A stretch of 7,359 bases of DNA from positions 1 through 7,359 of the forward strand of contig CAJTSP010000131.1 in assembly GCA_910578965.1 (NCBI GenBank), read 5' to 3'. Numbering within the stretch: the first letter of the stretch is position 1; each line of letters opens with the position of its first letter. Below, piece after piece: positions 1 through 6,876 of the stretch. The position numbers were made by a program, and so were the translations under genes. Under the pieces are notes generated by a model that was not told the origin of the DNA, ran no database searches, and saw only the letters and a list, made by a program, of their open reading frames with translations. This DNA comes from an uncultured Oscillospiraceae bacterium. GTDB lineage: Bacteria; Bacillota; Clostridia; Oscillospirales; Ruminococcaceae.

Positions 1-1629
1 CCCGCCCTGCTGGCCGAGGCCGACGACAAGGTATCCAAGGTGGTCAGGCTCTTCAACGAGGGCCTCATTTCGGACGCCGAGCGGTACAACAGCACCATCC
101 AGATTTGGCAGGACACCACCGATAAGGTTGCCAAGGCCCTGGCCGAGAACCTGCCGGACCGCAACCCCATCTTTATGATGGCGGATTCCGGCGCCCGCGG
201 CTCGATGAACCAGATCAAGCAACTGGCCGGCATGCGCGGCCTGCTGGCCAATACCTCGGGCAAGACCATCGAGATGCCCATCCGCGCCAACTACCGCGAG
301 GGGCTCAACATCCTGGAATACTTTGTGGCCAGCCGCGGCGCCCGCAAGGGCCTGGCCGACACCGCCCTGCGCACGGCCGACTCGGGCTACCTCACCCGCC
401 GCCTGGTGGACGTCTCGCAGGAGGTCATCATCCGCGAGGAGGACTGCGGCTCGGCCGAGGGCATCCTGGTATCCGACATCCGGGAGGGCAAGGAGGAGAT
501 CGAGACCTTCCGGGAGCGGCTGATCGGCCGCTATGCGGTGGACGAGGTGCGCCACCCCGAGACCGGCGAGGTCATTGTGCCCAAGGGCAAGATGATGGAC
601 CTGTTTGACGCCGAAAAGATCGAGGCCGCCGGCATCACCAGCCTTGAAATCCGCAGTGTGCTTACCTGCCGCGCGCGGCAGGGGGTCTGCGCCCACTGCT
701 ACGGTTCCAACCTGGCCAACGGCAACTCGGTAAACATCGGCGAATCGGTGGGCATCATCGCGGCCCAGTCGATCGGCGAGCCGGGCACCCAGCTTACCAT
801 GCGTACCTTCCACACCGGCGGCATCGCCTCGGCCGAGGACATCACCCAGGGCCTTCCCCGTGTGGAGGAGCTGTTCGAGAGCCGCCGCCCCAAGGCGATG
901 GCTATCATGACCGAGATCGCCGGCACCGCCCACATCGACGATACCAAGAAAAACCGCCATGTGGTGGTTTCGGGCACCGACGAGAACGGCGCGCCGGTGG
1001 AGAAAAGCTACCTTATCCCCTTTGGCCAGCGGGTGCGTGTCGCCGAGGGCGACGCGCTGGAAAAGGGCGACATGCTCACCGAGGGCCATGCCTATCCGCA
1101 CGATATCCTGGCCATCAAGGGCCGTATCGCGGTGGAAAATTACCTCATCAGCGAGGTGCAGAAGGTCTACCGTCTGCAGGGCGTGGAGATCAACGATAAG
1201 CACATCGAGGTCATCGTGCGCCAGATGATGCGCAAGGTGCGGGTGGACGACGCCGGTTCCACTGGGCTGATCGGCGGCGCCTTGGCCGACAAGATGGAGG
1301 TCGAGGCGCTCAACGAGGGCATCCGGGAGCGGATCGCCGCCGGCGAGGAGGGTCTGCGCGAGGCGCAGGTCACCCAGGTGCTGCTGGGCATCACCAAGGC
1401 CTCGCTTGCCACCGACAGCTTCCTCTCGGCCGCCTCCTTCCAGGAGACCACCCGGGTGCTCACCGAGGCCGCCATCAAGGGCAAGGTGGACCCGCTGCAG
1501 GGCCTCAAGGAGAACGTCATCATCGGCAAGCTCATTCCGGCCGGCACCGGCCTGCCGGAGGTGGAGGAGGCGCTGGTGCGCCGCGAGCAGGAAAACCCTG
1601 TGATGATGGATATTGCCGCCGCCGAGTAA
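1..1629 (+). CDS. rpoC: DNA-directed RNA polymerase subunit beta' (3' part, 5' end outside window)
   Basis: This is the C-terminal 542 residues of the beta' subunit, which forms much of the RNA polymerase active-site cleft. The frame is open from base 1, so the start lies upstream; the Met at 40 is internal. Numbering from base 1, the bridge helix is about residues 104-139, including the GARKGLADTA segment with R115 and T125. The zinc-binding cysteines are C149, C223, C230 and C233, with the same 74-7-3 spacing as E. coli C814/C888/C895/C898. The trigger loop holds M267, R268 and H271, equivalent to E. coli M932, R933 and H936. After the trigger loop the chain runs straight on (GGIASAEDITQGLPRVEELF), so the large E. 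coli-type SI3 insertion is absent, as in Gram-positive bacteria. The C-terminus ends in the usual KENVIIGKLIPAGTG segment plus a short tail. No frameshift or missing key residue is seen. The upstream neighbour is presumably rpoB (known gene order, not visible here). Confidence 0.98.
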   Translation, partial: PALLAEADDKVSKVVRLFNEGLISDAERYNSTIQIWQDTTDKVAKALAENLPDRNPIFMMADSGARGSMNQIKQLAGMRGLLANTSGKTIEMPIRANYREGLNILEYFVASRGARKGLADTALRTADSGYLTRRLVDVSQEVIIREEDCGSAEGILVSDIREGKEEIETFRERLIGRYAVDEVRHPETGEVIVPKGKMMDLFDAEKIEAAGITSLEIRSVLTCRARQGVCAHCYGSNLANGNSVNIGESVGIIAAQSIGEPGTQLTMRTFHTGGIASAEDITQGLPRVEELFESRRPKAMAIMTEIAGTAHIDDTKKNRHVVVSGTDENGAPVEKSYLIPFGQRVRVAEGDALEKGDMLTEGHAYPHDILAIKGRIAVENYLISEVQKVYRLQGVEINDKHIEVIVRQMMRKVRVDDAGSTGLIGGALADKMEVEALNEGIRERIAAGEEGLREAQVTQVLLGITKASLATDSFLSAASFQETTRVLTEAAIKGKVDPLQGLKENVIIGKLIPAGTGLPEVEEALVRREQENPVMMDIAAAE

Positions 1630-1655
1630 GCGCGCGGCGCATCCCCCAAAAGCAG

Positions 1656-1691
1656 ACAGCCCCGGGCTTACAAGCGGCCCGGGGCTGTTTT
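1656..1691 (+). terminator. Intrinsic terminator of the rpoC operon
   Basis: A perfect 12-bp GC-rich stem (ACAGCCCCGGGC at 1656-1667 pairs with GCCCGGGGCTGT at 1677-1688) closes a 9-base loop and is followed directly by a short T run (1688-1691). It starts 26 bases after the rpoC stop codon, so it is well placed to end the rpoBC transcript and insulate the downstream gene. The T tract is short (TTTT, then G), but the stem is very stable. Confidence 0.9.
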
Positions 1692-1705
1692 GTGTCCCGG
1701 TTTTC

Positions 1706-1782
1706 AGCGGCGGTTCAACAAGAAAACAAAGTCCCCCAGGGGATTCTCCGTCTCCGGCCTTGGAACCGCCGCTTTGCGGCGG
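1706..1782. repeat. GC-rich inverted repeat with competing hairpins in the rpoC-ftsK gap
   Basis: AGCGGCGGTTC at 1706-1716 is the exact reverse complement of GAACCGCCGCT at 1763-1773. The 46-base spacer contains a second small palindrome, TCCCC-CA-GGGGA (1732-1743). The right arm overlaps a tighter hairpin, CCGCCGC-TTT-GCGGCGG (1766-1782), so the two stems cannot form together. It lies between the rpoC terminator and the predicted downstream promoter, so it is probably not in the mature ftsK mRNA. It may be a dispersed intergenic repeat or a back-up terminator for read-through. There is no coding potential here beyond an upstream extension of the ftsK frame that I do not accept. A 10-base direct repeat, CAAAAGCCGG, follows at 1793-1802 and 1807-1816. 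Confidence 0.6.
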
Positions 1783-1828
1783 GGCCCCTTTCCAAAAGCC
1801 GGAACGCAAAAGCCGGCCGCCGGGGGGT

Positions 1829-1857
1829 TTTACATTCCGGCCATTTGGTGGTAAAAT
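1829..1857 (+). promoter_or_regulatory. Predicted sigma-A type promoter for ftsK (extended -10)
   Basis: A -35 box TTTACA (1829-1834; 5/6 match to TTGACA) and a -10 box TAAAAT (1852-1857; 5/6 match to TATAAT) are separated by an ideal 17-base spacer. A TGG just before the -10 (1849-1851) fits the extended -10 TGn motif. The AT-rich stretch stands out from the surrounding GC-rich DNA. Transcription would begin near 1863-1865, giving a leader of about 118 bases before the chosen ATG at 1982. Confidence 0.8.
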
Positions 1858-1919
1858 AAAAAGGCTTATGAACACTTCGCCGAGCGCGGCCAAGCAGCCG
1901 GGCCCGGATCAAAAATATC

Positions 1920-1954
1920 CCTTAGGCGGGGAAACAGGGGTTCTCTCGCTAAGG
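1920..1954 (+). promoter_or_regulatory. Hairpin in the ftsK 5' leader
   Basis: CCTTAG-G-CG (1920-1928) can pair with CGCTAAGG (1947-1954): eight base pairs with one bulged G and an 18-base loop. It ends about 19 bases before the GAGGG ribosome binding site of ftsK. It could stabilise the leader or affect translation; no T run follows, so it is not a terminator. No known riboswitch class is recognised. Its role is inference only. Confidence 0.4.
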
Positions 1955-1981
1955 AATGCAAAGGATGGGAAAGAGGGAACA

Positions 1982-4606
1982 ATGGCGAACAGAACCACCG
2001 GTACCGAAAAAAAACCTGCGGGCAGGGGGAAAAAGAGCGCCGGCGCACAGGCTCCGGCCCGGCGCCGCCGTGCGGCAAAGTCCAAGCCGGAGCTTGCCCG
2101 CAGTTGGAGCATCCTGCTTTTCTGCCTGGGAGGCGCCCTTACCGCCATGGCCTTTGTAGAAGGGGTGTCGGCATGGCTTTGGCTGCGCAGCGCGCTGTTT
2201 GGCCTTTTGGGGCTGGCCACCTTTGCGCTGGGGCCGGCGCTGCTTTACCTTGCGGTGCTGGTGGCGCTGGAAAAGCCCATCCTGCGCCAGTGCGCAAAGC
2301 TTTTGCTGGTGGCGCTGTTCTTTTGCGGCACCCTGGTGGTGTTTTCCAAGCTGGATTTTACCGGCCTCAGCTTTACCCAGGCGGTGCGCATGCTTACCCT
2401 GCACGGGCAGCAGAACCTTTTAAGCGGCGGGCTGCTGGGCGGGGTGTTTGGCGCAAGCCTGCTGGCCCTCTGCGGCCGGCCGGCGGCCAACATCCTGCTG
2501 GTGGTGCTGCTGGCGGCCGGAGTCATGCTGGCGGCCGGGGTTACCCCCGGCGACCTCTGGCGGCTCGCGTCCGACCGGATGCGGAGTATCCGGGAGGAAC
2601 GGGAGCAGTGTGCTTGGGAGGATGAGCAGGAGGACGTCGAAGAAGAGGAGCTGCCCGAGCAAAGGCCGGCCCCCGGTGCTAAAAAGTGCCGGCAGGAGGC
2701 CGGGGCCCTTGGCAGCAGGGCGCGCCGCGGGCGTTTTGCGCAGGTGGACATCGACCTTGGCCCCGAGCCGGTGGCCGAGACCGACCTTGCCGAGGAGCCG
2801 GAGGAAACGGGCGAGCCGTTGGTAGGCCCCGGCGGTACCTTTGGCATGTACCCCCCGCAAAACAATGGCCCTGCCCCGGCACGTACCCTGGTGGAGCCGC
2901 CCCGCCTGCCCGCCCTTGAGGGCGCAGCGGCAGAGCCGGGGCCGGGGGAGGAGGGCCTGTTTGAAACCGCTATCCCGGCAGACGGCGACGCCCCGCTGGA
3001 GGAGGCAAGCGGGCAGGAGCTTGCCAGCCTGATCCAGCGGGCGGTAAACGGCCGGCAGGAGCCGGAGCCGCCCGCGGCGGGCAGCCTGCCCGCCGGCAGC
3101 TTTGCGCCGCTGCCCGGCGAGGGGCAGGAGGCTTCCGGCGCCTACCAGTACCCGCCCCTCACCCTCTTTGAACCGGCGGCCCAAAACGAGGACGCCGGCG
3201 CCGAGCAGGAGCTGGAAAAAACGGCCGACCTGCTGGTGAAAACCCTCGAGAGCTTCGGGGTGCGCACCCGTGTGCTGGACATCTGCCGGGGCCCCTCGGT
3301 GACCCGGTACGAGCTGCAGCCGCTGGCCGGGGTCAAGATCAGCCGCATCACCAGCCTGGCCGACGACATCGCCCTGAACCTGGCCAGCGCCGGGGTGCGT
3401 ATCGAGGCCCCTATCCCGGGCAAGCCGGCGGTGGGGGTGGAGGTGCCCAACCGCAAAAGCACCCCGGTGGGCATCCGCAGCATCTTTGAGTCGGCGGCCT
3501 ACACCCGCTCTACCTCGCCGCTTACCCTGGCCCTAGGCAAGGACATTGCAGGCGCGGCCCAGGTGGCCGACCTGTGCAGGATGCCGCACCTGCTGATTGC
3601 AGGCAGTACCGGCAGCGGCAAATCGGTCTGCGTCAATAGCATCATCATCAGCTTTTTGTACAATTCCGGCCCCGAGGACGTCCGGCTCATCCTCATCGAC
3701 CCCAAGGTGGTGGAATTGGCCGAGTACAACGGCATCCCTCACCTGCTGATGCCGGTGGTCACCGAGCCGCGCAAGGCGGCCGGCGCGCTGGGCAGCGCGG
3801 TGGCCGAGATGGAGCGCCGCTACCGCCTGTTTGCCGAAAACAACGTGCGGGACATCAAAACCTTCAACCACCTGGCCGAGCGAACCCATGAGCTTGAAAA
3901 ACTCCCCTATATCGCCATTATTGTGGACGAGCTGGCCGACCTGATGATGACGGCCGGCAAGGAGGTGGAGGACTATATCTGCCGCCTGGCCCAAAAGGCC
4001 CGGGCGGCCGGCATGCACCTGATCGTGGCCACCCAGCGTCCCAGCGTGGATGTGATCACCGGCCTTATCAAAGCCAACATCCCCAGCCGCATCGCTTTTG
4101 CGGTCTCGAGCCAGGTCGACAGCCGTACCATCCTGGACAGCGGCGGGGCCGAAAAGCTGCTGGGTATGGGCGACATGCTCTTTTTGCCGGTGGGCGCTTC
4201 CAAGCCGGTGCGGGTGCAGGGCACCTATGTCAAGGATGAGGAAATTACCGCGGTGCTGGACTTTATCAAAAAGGGCGGCGAGGCCCAGTACGACGAAGAG
4301 ATGATCGCTGAGATGGAAAAGCGCGCCGTGCCCGAAAAGGCCGCCGAGGGCGGCGAGGAGGGCGGCGAGGGCCACGACCCCATGCTGGGCCAGGCCGCCG
4401 AGGTGGTGATCGATGCGGGGCAGGCCTCCACCAGCCTTTTGCAGCGCCGCTGTAAGCTGGGCTATGCCCGCGCCGCCCGCATTATGGACGAGATGGAGCA
4501 GATAGGGATCATCGGCCCGTATCAGGGCGCCAAGCCGCGCGAGGTGCTCATCACCCGCCAGCAGTGGATCGAGATGAACCTCAACAGCGGGCCGGAGGAG
4601 CCCTGA
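1982..4606 (+). CDS. ftsK: FtsK/SpoIIIE family DNA translocase
   Basis: An 874-residue septum-associated, ATP-driven double-stranded DNA pump that moves chromosome ends out of the closing division septum (known family role). Residues 1-40 are a basic Lys/Arg-rich cytoplasmic start. Four to five hydrophobic membrane segments follow, at about 43-63, 70-96, 106-121, 148-164 and 169-187. Residues ~194-409 form a Pro/Glu/Gly/Ala-rich, largely acidic linker. The FtsK alpha domain is ~410-500 and the RecA-like motor ~500-780. Walker A is GSTGSGKS at 541-548 (K547) and Walker B is IIVDE at 646-650 (D649, E650). The ATQRPSVDVITG segment and sensor regions are intact. After a Glu/Gly spacer (784-797), the gamma winged-helix domain spans ~798-862 (QASTSLLQRRCKLGYARAAR), which in relatives reads chromosome polarity sequences. 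The ATG at 1982 is chosen because of GAGGG at 1973-1977, because the N-terminus then looks like SpoIIIE, and because the predicted transcript starts near 1864. Earlier in-frame starts (1613, 1868) would lie upstream of that or lack a ribosome site. FtsK versus SpoIIIE versus SftA cannot be settled from sequence alone, but the membrane segments argue against soluble SftA. Confidence 0.95.
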   Translation: MANRTTGTEKKPAGRGKKSAGAQAPARRRRAAKSKPELARSWSILLFCLGGALTAMAFVEGVSAWLWLRSALFGLLGLATFALGPALLYLAVLVALEKPILRQCAKLLLVALFFCGTLVVFSKLDFTGLSFTQAVRMLTLHGQQNLLSGGLLGGVFGASLLALCGRPAANILLVVLLAAGVMLAAGVTPGDLWRLASDRMRSIREEREQCAWEDEQEDVEEEELPEQRPAPGAKKCRQEAGALGSRARRGRFAQVDIDLGPEPVAETDLAEEPEETGEPLVGPGGTFGMYPPQNNGPAPARTLVEPPRLPALEGAAAEPGPGEEGLFETAIPADGDAPLEEASGQELASLIQRAVNGRQEPEPPAAGSLPAGSFAPLPGEGQEASGAYQYPPLTLFEPAAQNEDAGAEQELEKTADLLVKTLESFGVRTRVLDICRGPSVTRYELQPLAGVKISRITSLADDIALNLASAGVRIEAPIPGKPAVGVEVPNRKSTPVGIRSIFESAAYTRSTSPLTLALGKDIAGAAQVADLCRMPHLLIAGSTGSGKSVCVNSIIISFLYNSGPEDVRLILIDPKVVELAEYNGIPHLLMPVVTEPRKAAGALGSAVAEMERRYRLFAENNVRDIKTFNHLAERTHELEKLPYIAIIVDELADLMMTAGKEVEDYICRLAQKARAAGMHLIVATQRPSVDVITGLIKANIPSRIAFAVSSQVDSRTILDSGGAEKLLGMGDMLFLPVGASKPVRVQGTYVKDEEITAVLDFIKKGGEAQYDEEMIAEMEKRAVPEKAAEGGEEGGEGHDPMLGQAAEVVIDAGQASTSLLQRRCKLGYARAARIMDEMEQIGIIGPYQGAKPREVLITRQQWIEMNLNSGPEEP

Positions 4607-4657
4607 CCCCTGTAAGGGGTTAATCTGCCAGGGCCGAAGGCGGAAAGAGCCTTGCAA

Positions 4658-4728
4658 GGGGATCGGGGGCAGGGGCCCCGTGAGCCCTGCGGGGCTGCCC
4701 TCCCGCCCCGGCTGGCGATGCGATCCCC
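4658..4728. repeat. Nested inverted repeat / long hairpin in the ftsK-ygiQ gap
   Basis: The outer arms GGGGATCG (4658-4665) and CGATCCCC (4721-4728) are perfect reverse complements. They enclose a second stem: 4666-4671 pairs with 4696-4701 (one G-T pair) and, after a 3-base bulge (4672-4674), GCCCCG 4675-4680 pairs with CGGGGC 4690-4695, leaving a 9-base loop. A 10-bp palindrome, CCTTGCAAGG (4650-4659), overlaps the left edge. No T run follows, so it is not a standard intrinsic terminator. It may be a structured leader of the downstream gene or a dispersed palindromic intergenic repeat. A weaker ACCCC/GGGGT hairpin (4606-4620) directly after the ftsK stop also lacks a T run. The rest of the 4607-4791 gap shows no credible gene or promoter. 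Confidence 0.6.
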
Positions 4729-4774
4729 GGTATGGACGCTCCCCAATGGCGGCCGGCTTGCCGCAGAACATTGC

Positions 4775-4782
4775 AAAGGAGG
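4775..4782 (+). promoter_or_regulatory. Strong Shine-Dalgarno fixing the ygiQ start
   Basis: AAAGGAGG lies nine bases before the ATG at 4792. It decides that start over the in-frame ATG at 4732, which has no comparable site and sits just after the inverted repeat. Confidence 0.85.
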
Positions 4783-4791
4783 CTGCCCGGC

Positions 4792-6807
4792 ATGCCTACC
4801 CCCCTGTACCCGGAATTCCTGCCGCTGTCCCGTGCCGAGATGGAAAGCCGCGGCTGGGATGCCGTCGACTTTGTGCTGGTTACCGGCGACGCCTATGTGG
4901 ACCACCCCAGCTTTGGCGCAGCCATCATCGGGCGGGTGCTCGAGGCCGAGGGCTGGCGGGTGGGGGTGCTGAGCCAGCCGGGTTTTACAAGCTGCGAGAG
5001 CTTTAGGGAGTTTGGCCGGCCCCGGTACGGCTTTTTTATCGGGGGCGGCAATGTGGACAGCATGGTTGCCCACTATACGGTGGCCAAGCGCCGCCGCACC
5101 GAGGACGCCTACAGCCCCGGCGGGGTATTGGGCAGGCGGCCGGATCGGTGCGCCGTGCTCTATAGCCGTTTGGCAAAGCAGGCGTATCCCGGCCTCCCGG
5201 TGGTGCTGGGCGGGCTGGAGGCAAGCCTGCGCCGGTTTGCCCACTATGATTACTGGCAGGATACCGTGCTGCCCAGCATTGCCGAAACCTCCGGCGCGGA
5301 CCTTATTTCTTACGGCATGGGCGAGCGGCAGACCCGGGCCATCGCGGCGCGGCTGGCGGCGGGGGAGCCGGTTTCGGCCATCACCGACCTTGCCGGCACC
5401 TGCTACATGGCCGATTTTGCCGGCCTGCCCCCGCGCTATATCGAGTGCGCGGGGCTTGCCAAGGTCTCGGCCGACAAAACCGCCTATGCCCGTGCCTGCC
5501 GCATCCAGATGGACAACCAGGACCCGGTGGCCGGGCAGGTGCTGGTGCAAAAGCAGAGCGAGCGGTATCTGGTGCAAAACCCGCCTGCCGCGCCGCTCGC
5601 CCGCCGTGAGCTGGACGAGGTTTATGCCTTGCCCTACACCCGGCGGGCCCACCCGGCGTATGACGCCCTGGGCGGGGTACCGGCCCTTGAGGAGGTGGAG
5701 TTTTCCATCACCCACAACCGGGGCTGCTACGGCGGCTGCAATTTCTGCGCCATCACCCTGCACCAGGGCCGGCGGGTCACCAGCCGCAGCGCCCAAAGTG
5801 TGGTGGCCGAGGGCGAGCGGATTGCCCAAAGCCCCGGCTTTAAGGGCTACATCCACGATGTGGGCGGGCCTACGGCCAACTTCCGGCTGCCAAGCTGTGC
5901 CCGGCAGATGCAAAAGGGGCTGTGCACCGGGGGCAAAAAGTGCCTGGCCCCCTCGCCCTGCCCGCACCTGATTGTAAGCCACGAGGAATACCGGGACATC
6001 CTGCGCCGGCTGCGGCGTATCCCGGGGGTCAAAAAGGTGTTTATCCGCAGCGGCATCCGGTACGATTACCTCATTTGGGACCAGGACGAGAGCTTTTTTA
6101 AGGATCTGGTGCGCCACCATGTCTCGGGCCAGCTCAAGGTGGCGCCCGAGCATATTTCGCCGCGGGTGCTGCGGTGCATGGGCAAGCCGCCGGTGGAGGT
6201 GTACAATAAGTTTTCCCGCCGGTTTTACGAGCTTTCCAAAGAGGCGGGCAAAAAGCAGTATCTGGTGCCCTACCTCATGAGCAGCCATCCCGGCAGCACC
6301 CTGGCCGACGCGGTGCTGCTGGCCGAATACCTCTGCAAAAACCACCTGCGCCCCGAGCAGGTGCAGGATTTTTACCCCACCCCCGGCACCGTCTCTACCT
6401 GCATGTACTACACCGGCCTCGACCCCTATACCCTGAAGCCGGTATTTGTGGAAAAATCCCCCGAGGGCAAGGCGCTGCAGCGGGCGCTGCTGCAATATTA
6501 CGAGCCCAAAAACGCCGCCCGGGTCGAAAAGGCCCTGCGCATGACCCGTCGCGAGGACCTTCTGCCTCTGCTGCTGCCCGCCGCCCGCGCTGCAAAACCC
6601 GCGGCCAAGCCCGGCGGGGTTAAACCCGGCGGCGGACAGGGCGGCAGGCTGGGCGCAAGCAAAACCGGCAGAAGGCCGGCCGCAAAGCCGAGCAAAAATG
6701 CCCCCGCCGCAAGGGCCGCTGGCAGGCCCGGCCCCCAAACCGCTTCGCCAAAGGGCCGTGCCGGCGCAGGGGAAGCTGTTCCCGCCCGCCGCCCGCGCCG
6801 GGGGTAA
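4792..6807 (+). CDS. ygiQ: YgiQ family (UPF0313) radical SAM protein
   Basis: A 671-residue radical SAM protein of the YgiQ/UPF0313 family, whose reaction is not known to me. The N-terminal YgiQ domain (about 1-290) carries family signatures: LVTGDAYVDHPSFG, GGGNVDSMVAHYT, YSPGG followed by RPDR, and VVLGGLEASLRRFAHYDYW. The radical SAM 4Fe-4S motif is CYGGCNFC with C312, C316 and C319, followed by the core barrel. Four further cysteines (C369, C378, C384, C390; KKCLAPSPCPH) are in a conserved YgiQ block and might bind a second metal centre (inference). The segments VFIRSGIRYDYL, LKVAPEHISPRVL and QDFYPTPGTVSTCMYYTG complete the family core. Residues ~596-671 are a low-complexity tail rich in Ala, Pro, Gly, Lys and Arg. 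Length is close to E. coli YgiQ (just over 700 residues). It lies 185 bases after ftsK with its own strong ribosome site; whether it is cotranscribed with ftsK is unclear. No signal peptide or membrane segment is seen, so it should be cytoplasmic. Confidence 0.95.
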   Translation: MPTPLYPEFLPLSRAEMESRGWDAVDFVLVTGDAYVDHPSFGAAIIGRVLEAEGWRVGVLSQPGFTSCESFREFGRPRYGFFIGGGNVDSMVAHYTVAKRRRTEDAYSPGGVLGRRPDRCAVLYSRLAKQAYPGLPVVLGGLEASLRRFAHYDYWQDTVLPSIAETSGADLISYGMGERQTRAIAARLAAGEPVSAITDLAGTCYMADFAGLPPRYIECAGLAKVSADKTAYARACRIQMDNQDPVAGQVLVQKQSERYLVQNPPAAPLARRELDEVYALPYTRRAHPAYDALGGVPALEEVEFSITHNRGCYGGCNFCAITLHQGRRVTSRSAQSVVAEGERIAQSPGFKGYIHDVGGPTANFRLPSCARQMQKGLCTGGKKCLAPSPCPHLIVSHEEYRDILRRLRRIPGVKKVFIRSGIRYDYLIWDQDESFFKDLVRHHVSGQLKVAPEHISPRVLRCMGKPPVEVYNKFSRRFYELSKEAGKKQYLVPYLMSSHPGSTLADAVLLAEYLCKNHLRPEQVQDFYPTPGTVSTCMYYTGLDPYTLKPVFVEKSPEGKALQRALLQYYEPKNAARVEKALRMTRREDLLPLLLPAARAAKPAAKPGGVKPGGGQGGRLGASKTGRRPAAKPSKNAPAARAAGRPGPQTASPKGRAGAGEAVPARRPRRG

Positions 6808-6852
6808 ACGGGCACTTTGGCGCATAAACCGTGATTTGGAGAATACGTCGGC

Positions 6853-6876
6853 ATGATCGATTTACAAGATAAGAAT
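6853..6876 (+). repeat. Direct repeat, copy 1 (start of the DUF3788-like gene)
   Basis: The first 24 bases of the gene (encoding MIDLQDKN) match 7198-7221 at 21 of 24 positions, with the first 12 bases (ATGATCGATTTA) identical. Both copies are in the same reading frame. Confidence 0.6.

Noticed and set aside
1793..1816. Two CAAAAGCCGG copies as the start of a CRISPR-like array
   Set aside because: There are only two 10-base copies, four bases apart, with no further units or spacers of regular length.
1613..1981. In-frame upstream extension of ftsK to an ATG at 1613 (or 1868)
   Set aside because: The extension spans the rpoC stop, the rpoC terminator and the predicted ftsK promoter, and has no family resemblance. 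The ATG at 1868 would start about four bases into the predicted transcript without a ribosome site.
3533..4771. 412-codon open frame on the - strand opposite ftsK
   Set aside because: It is an antisense shadow of the FtsK motor domain; no family resemblance and a His/Gly/Ala-rich composition typical of reverse-frame GC-rich DNA.
5012..5971. 319-codon open frame on the + strand inside ygiQ
   Set aside because: It is an alternative frame fully inside the YgiQ reading frame, with Arg/Pro/Ala-rich translation and no domain.
6791..6820. Possible terminator after ygiQ (GCCCG...CGGGC followed by ACTTT)
   Set aside because: The stem is only five pairs with a 13-base loop and no real T run, and it overlaps the end of the coding region.
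4522..6825. Very long open frame (767 codons) on the - strand opposite ygiQ
   Set aside because: High-GC coding DNA commonly leaves the antisense frame open. The translation is low-complexity, rich in Gly, Ala, His, Gln and Arg, with no recognisable domain, while the + strand encodes a clear YgiQ protein.
6817..6845. Possible promoter before the DUF3788-like gene (TTGGCG with AGAATA)
   Set aside because: The -10 match is poor and transcription would start at or next to the ATG, excluding the GGAG site.
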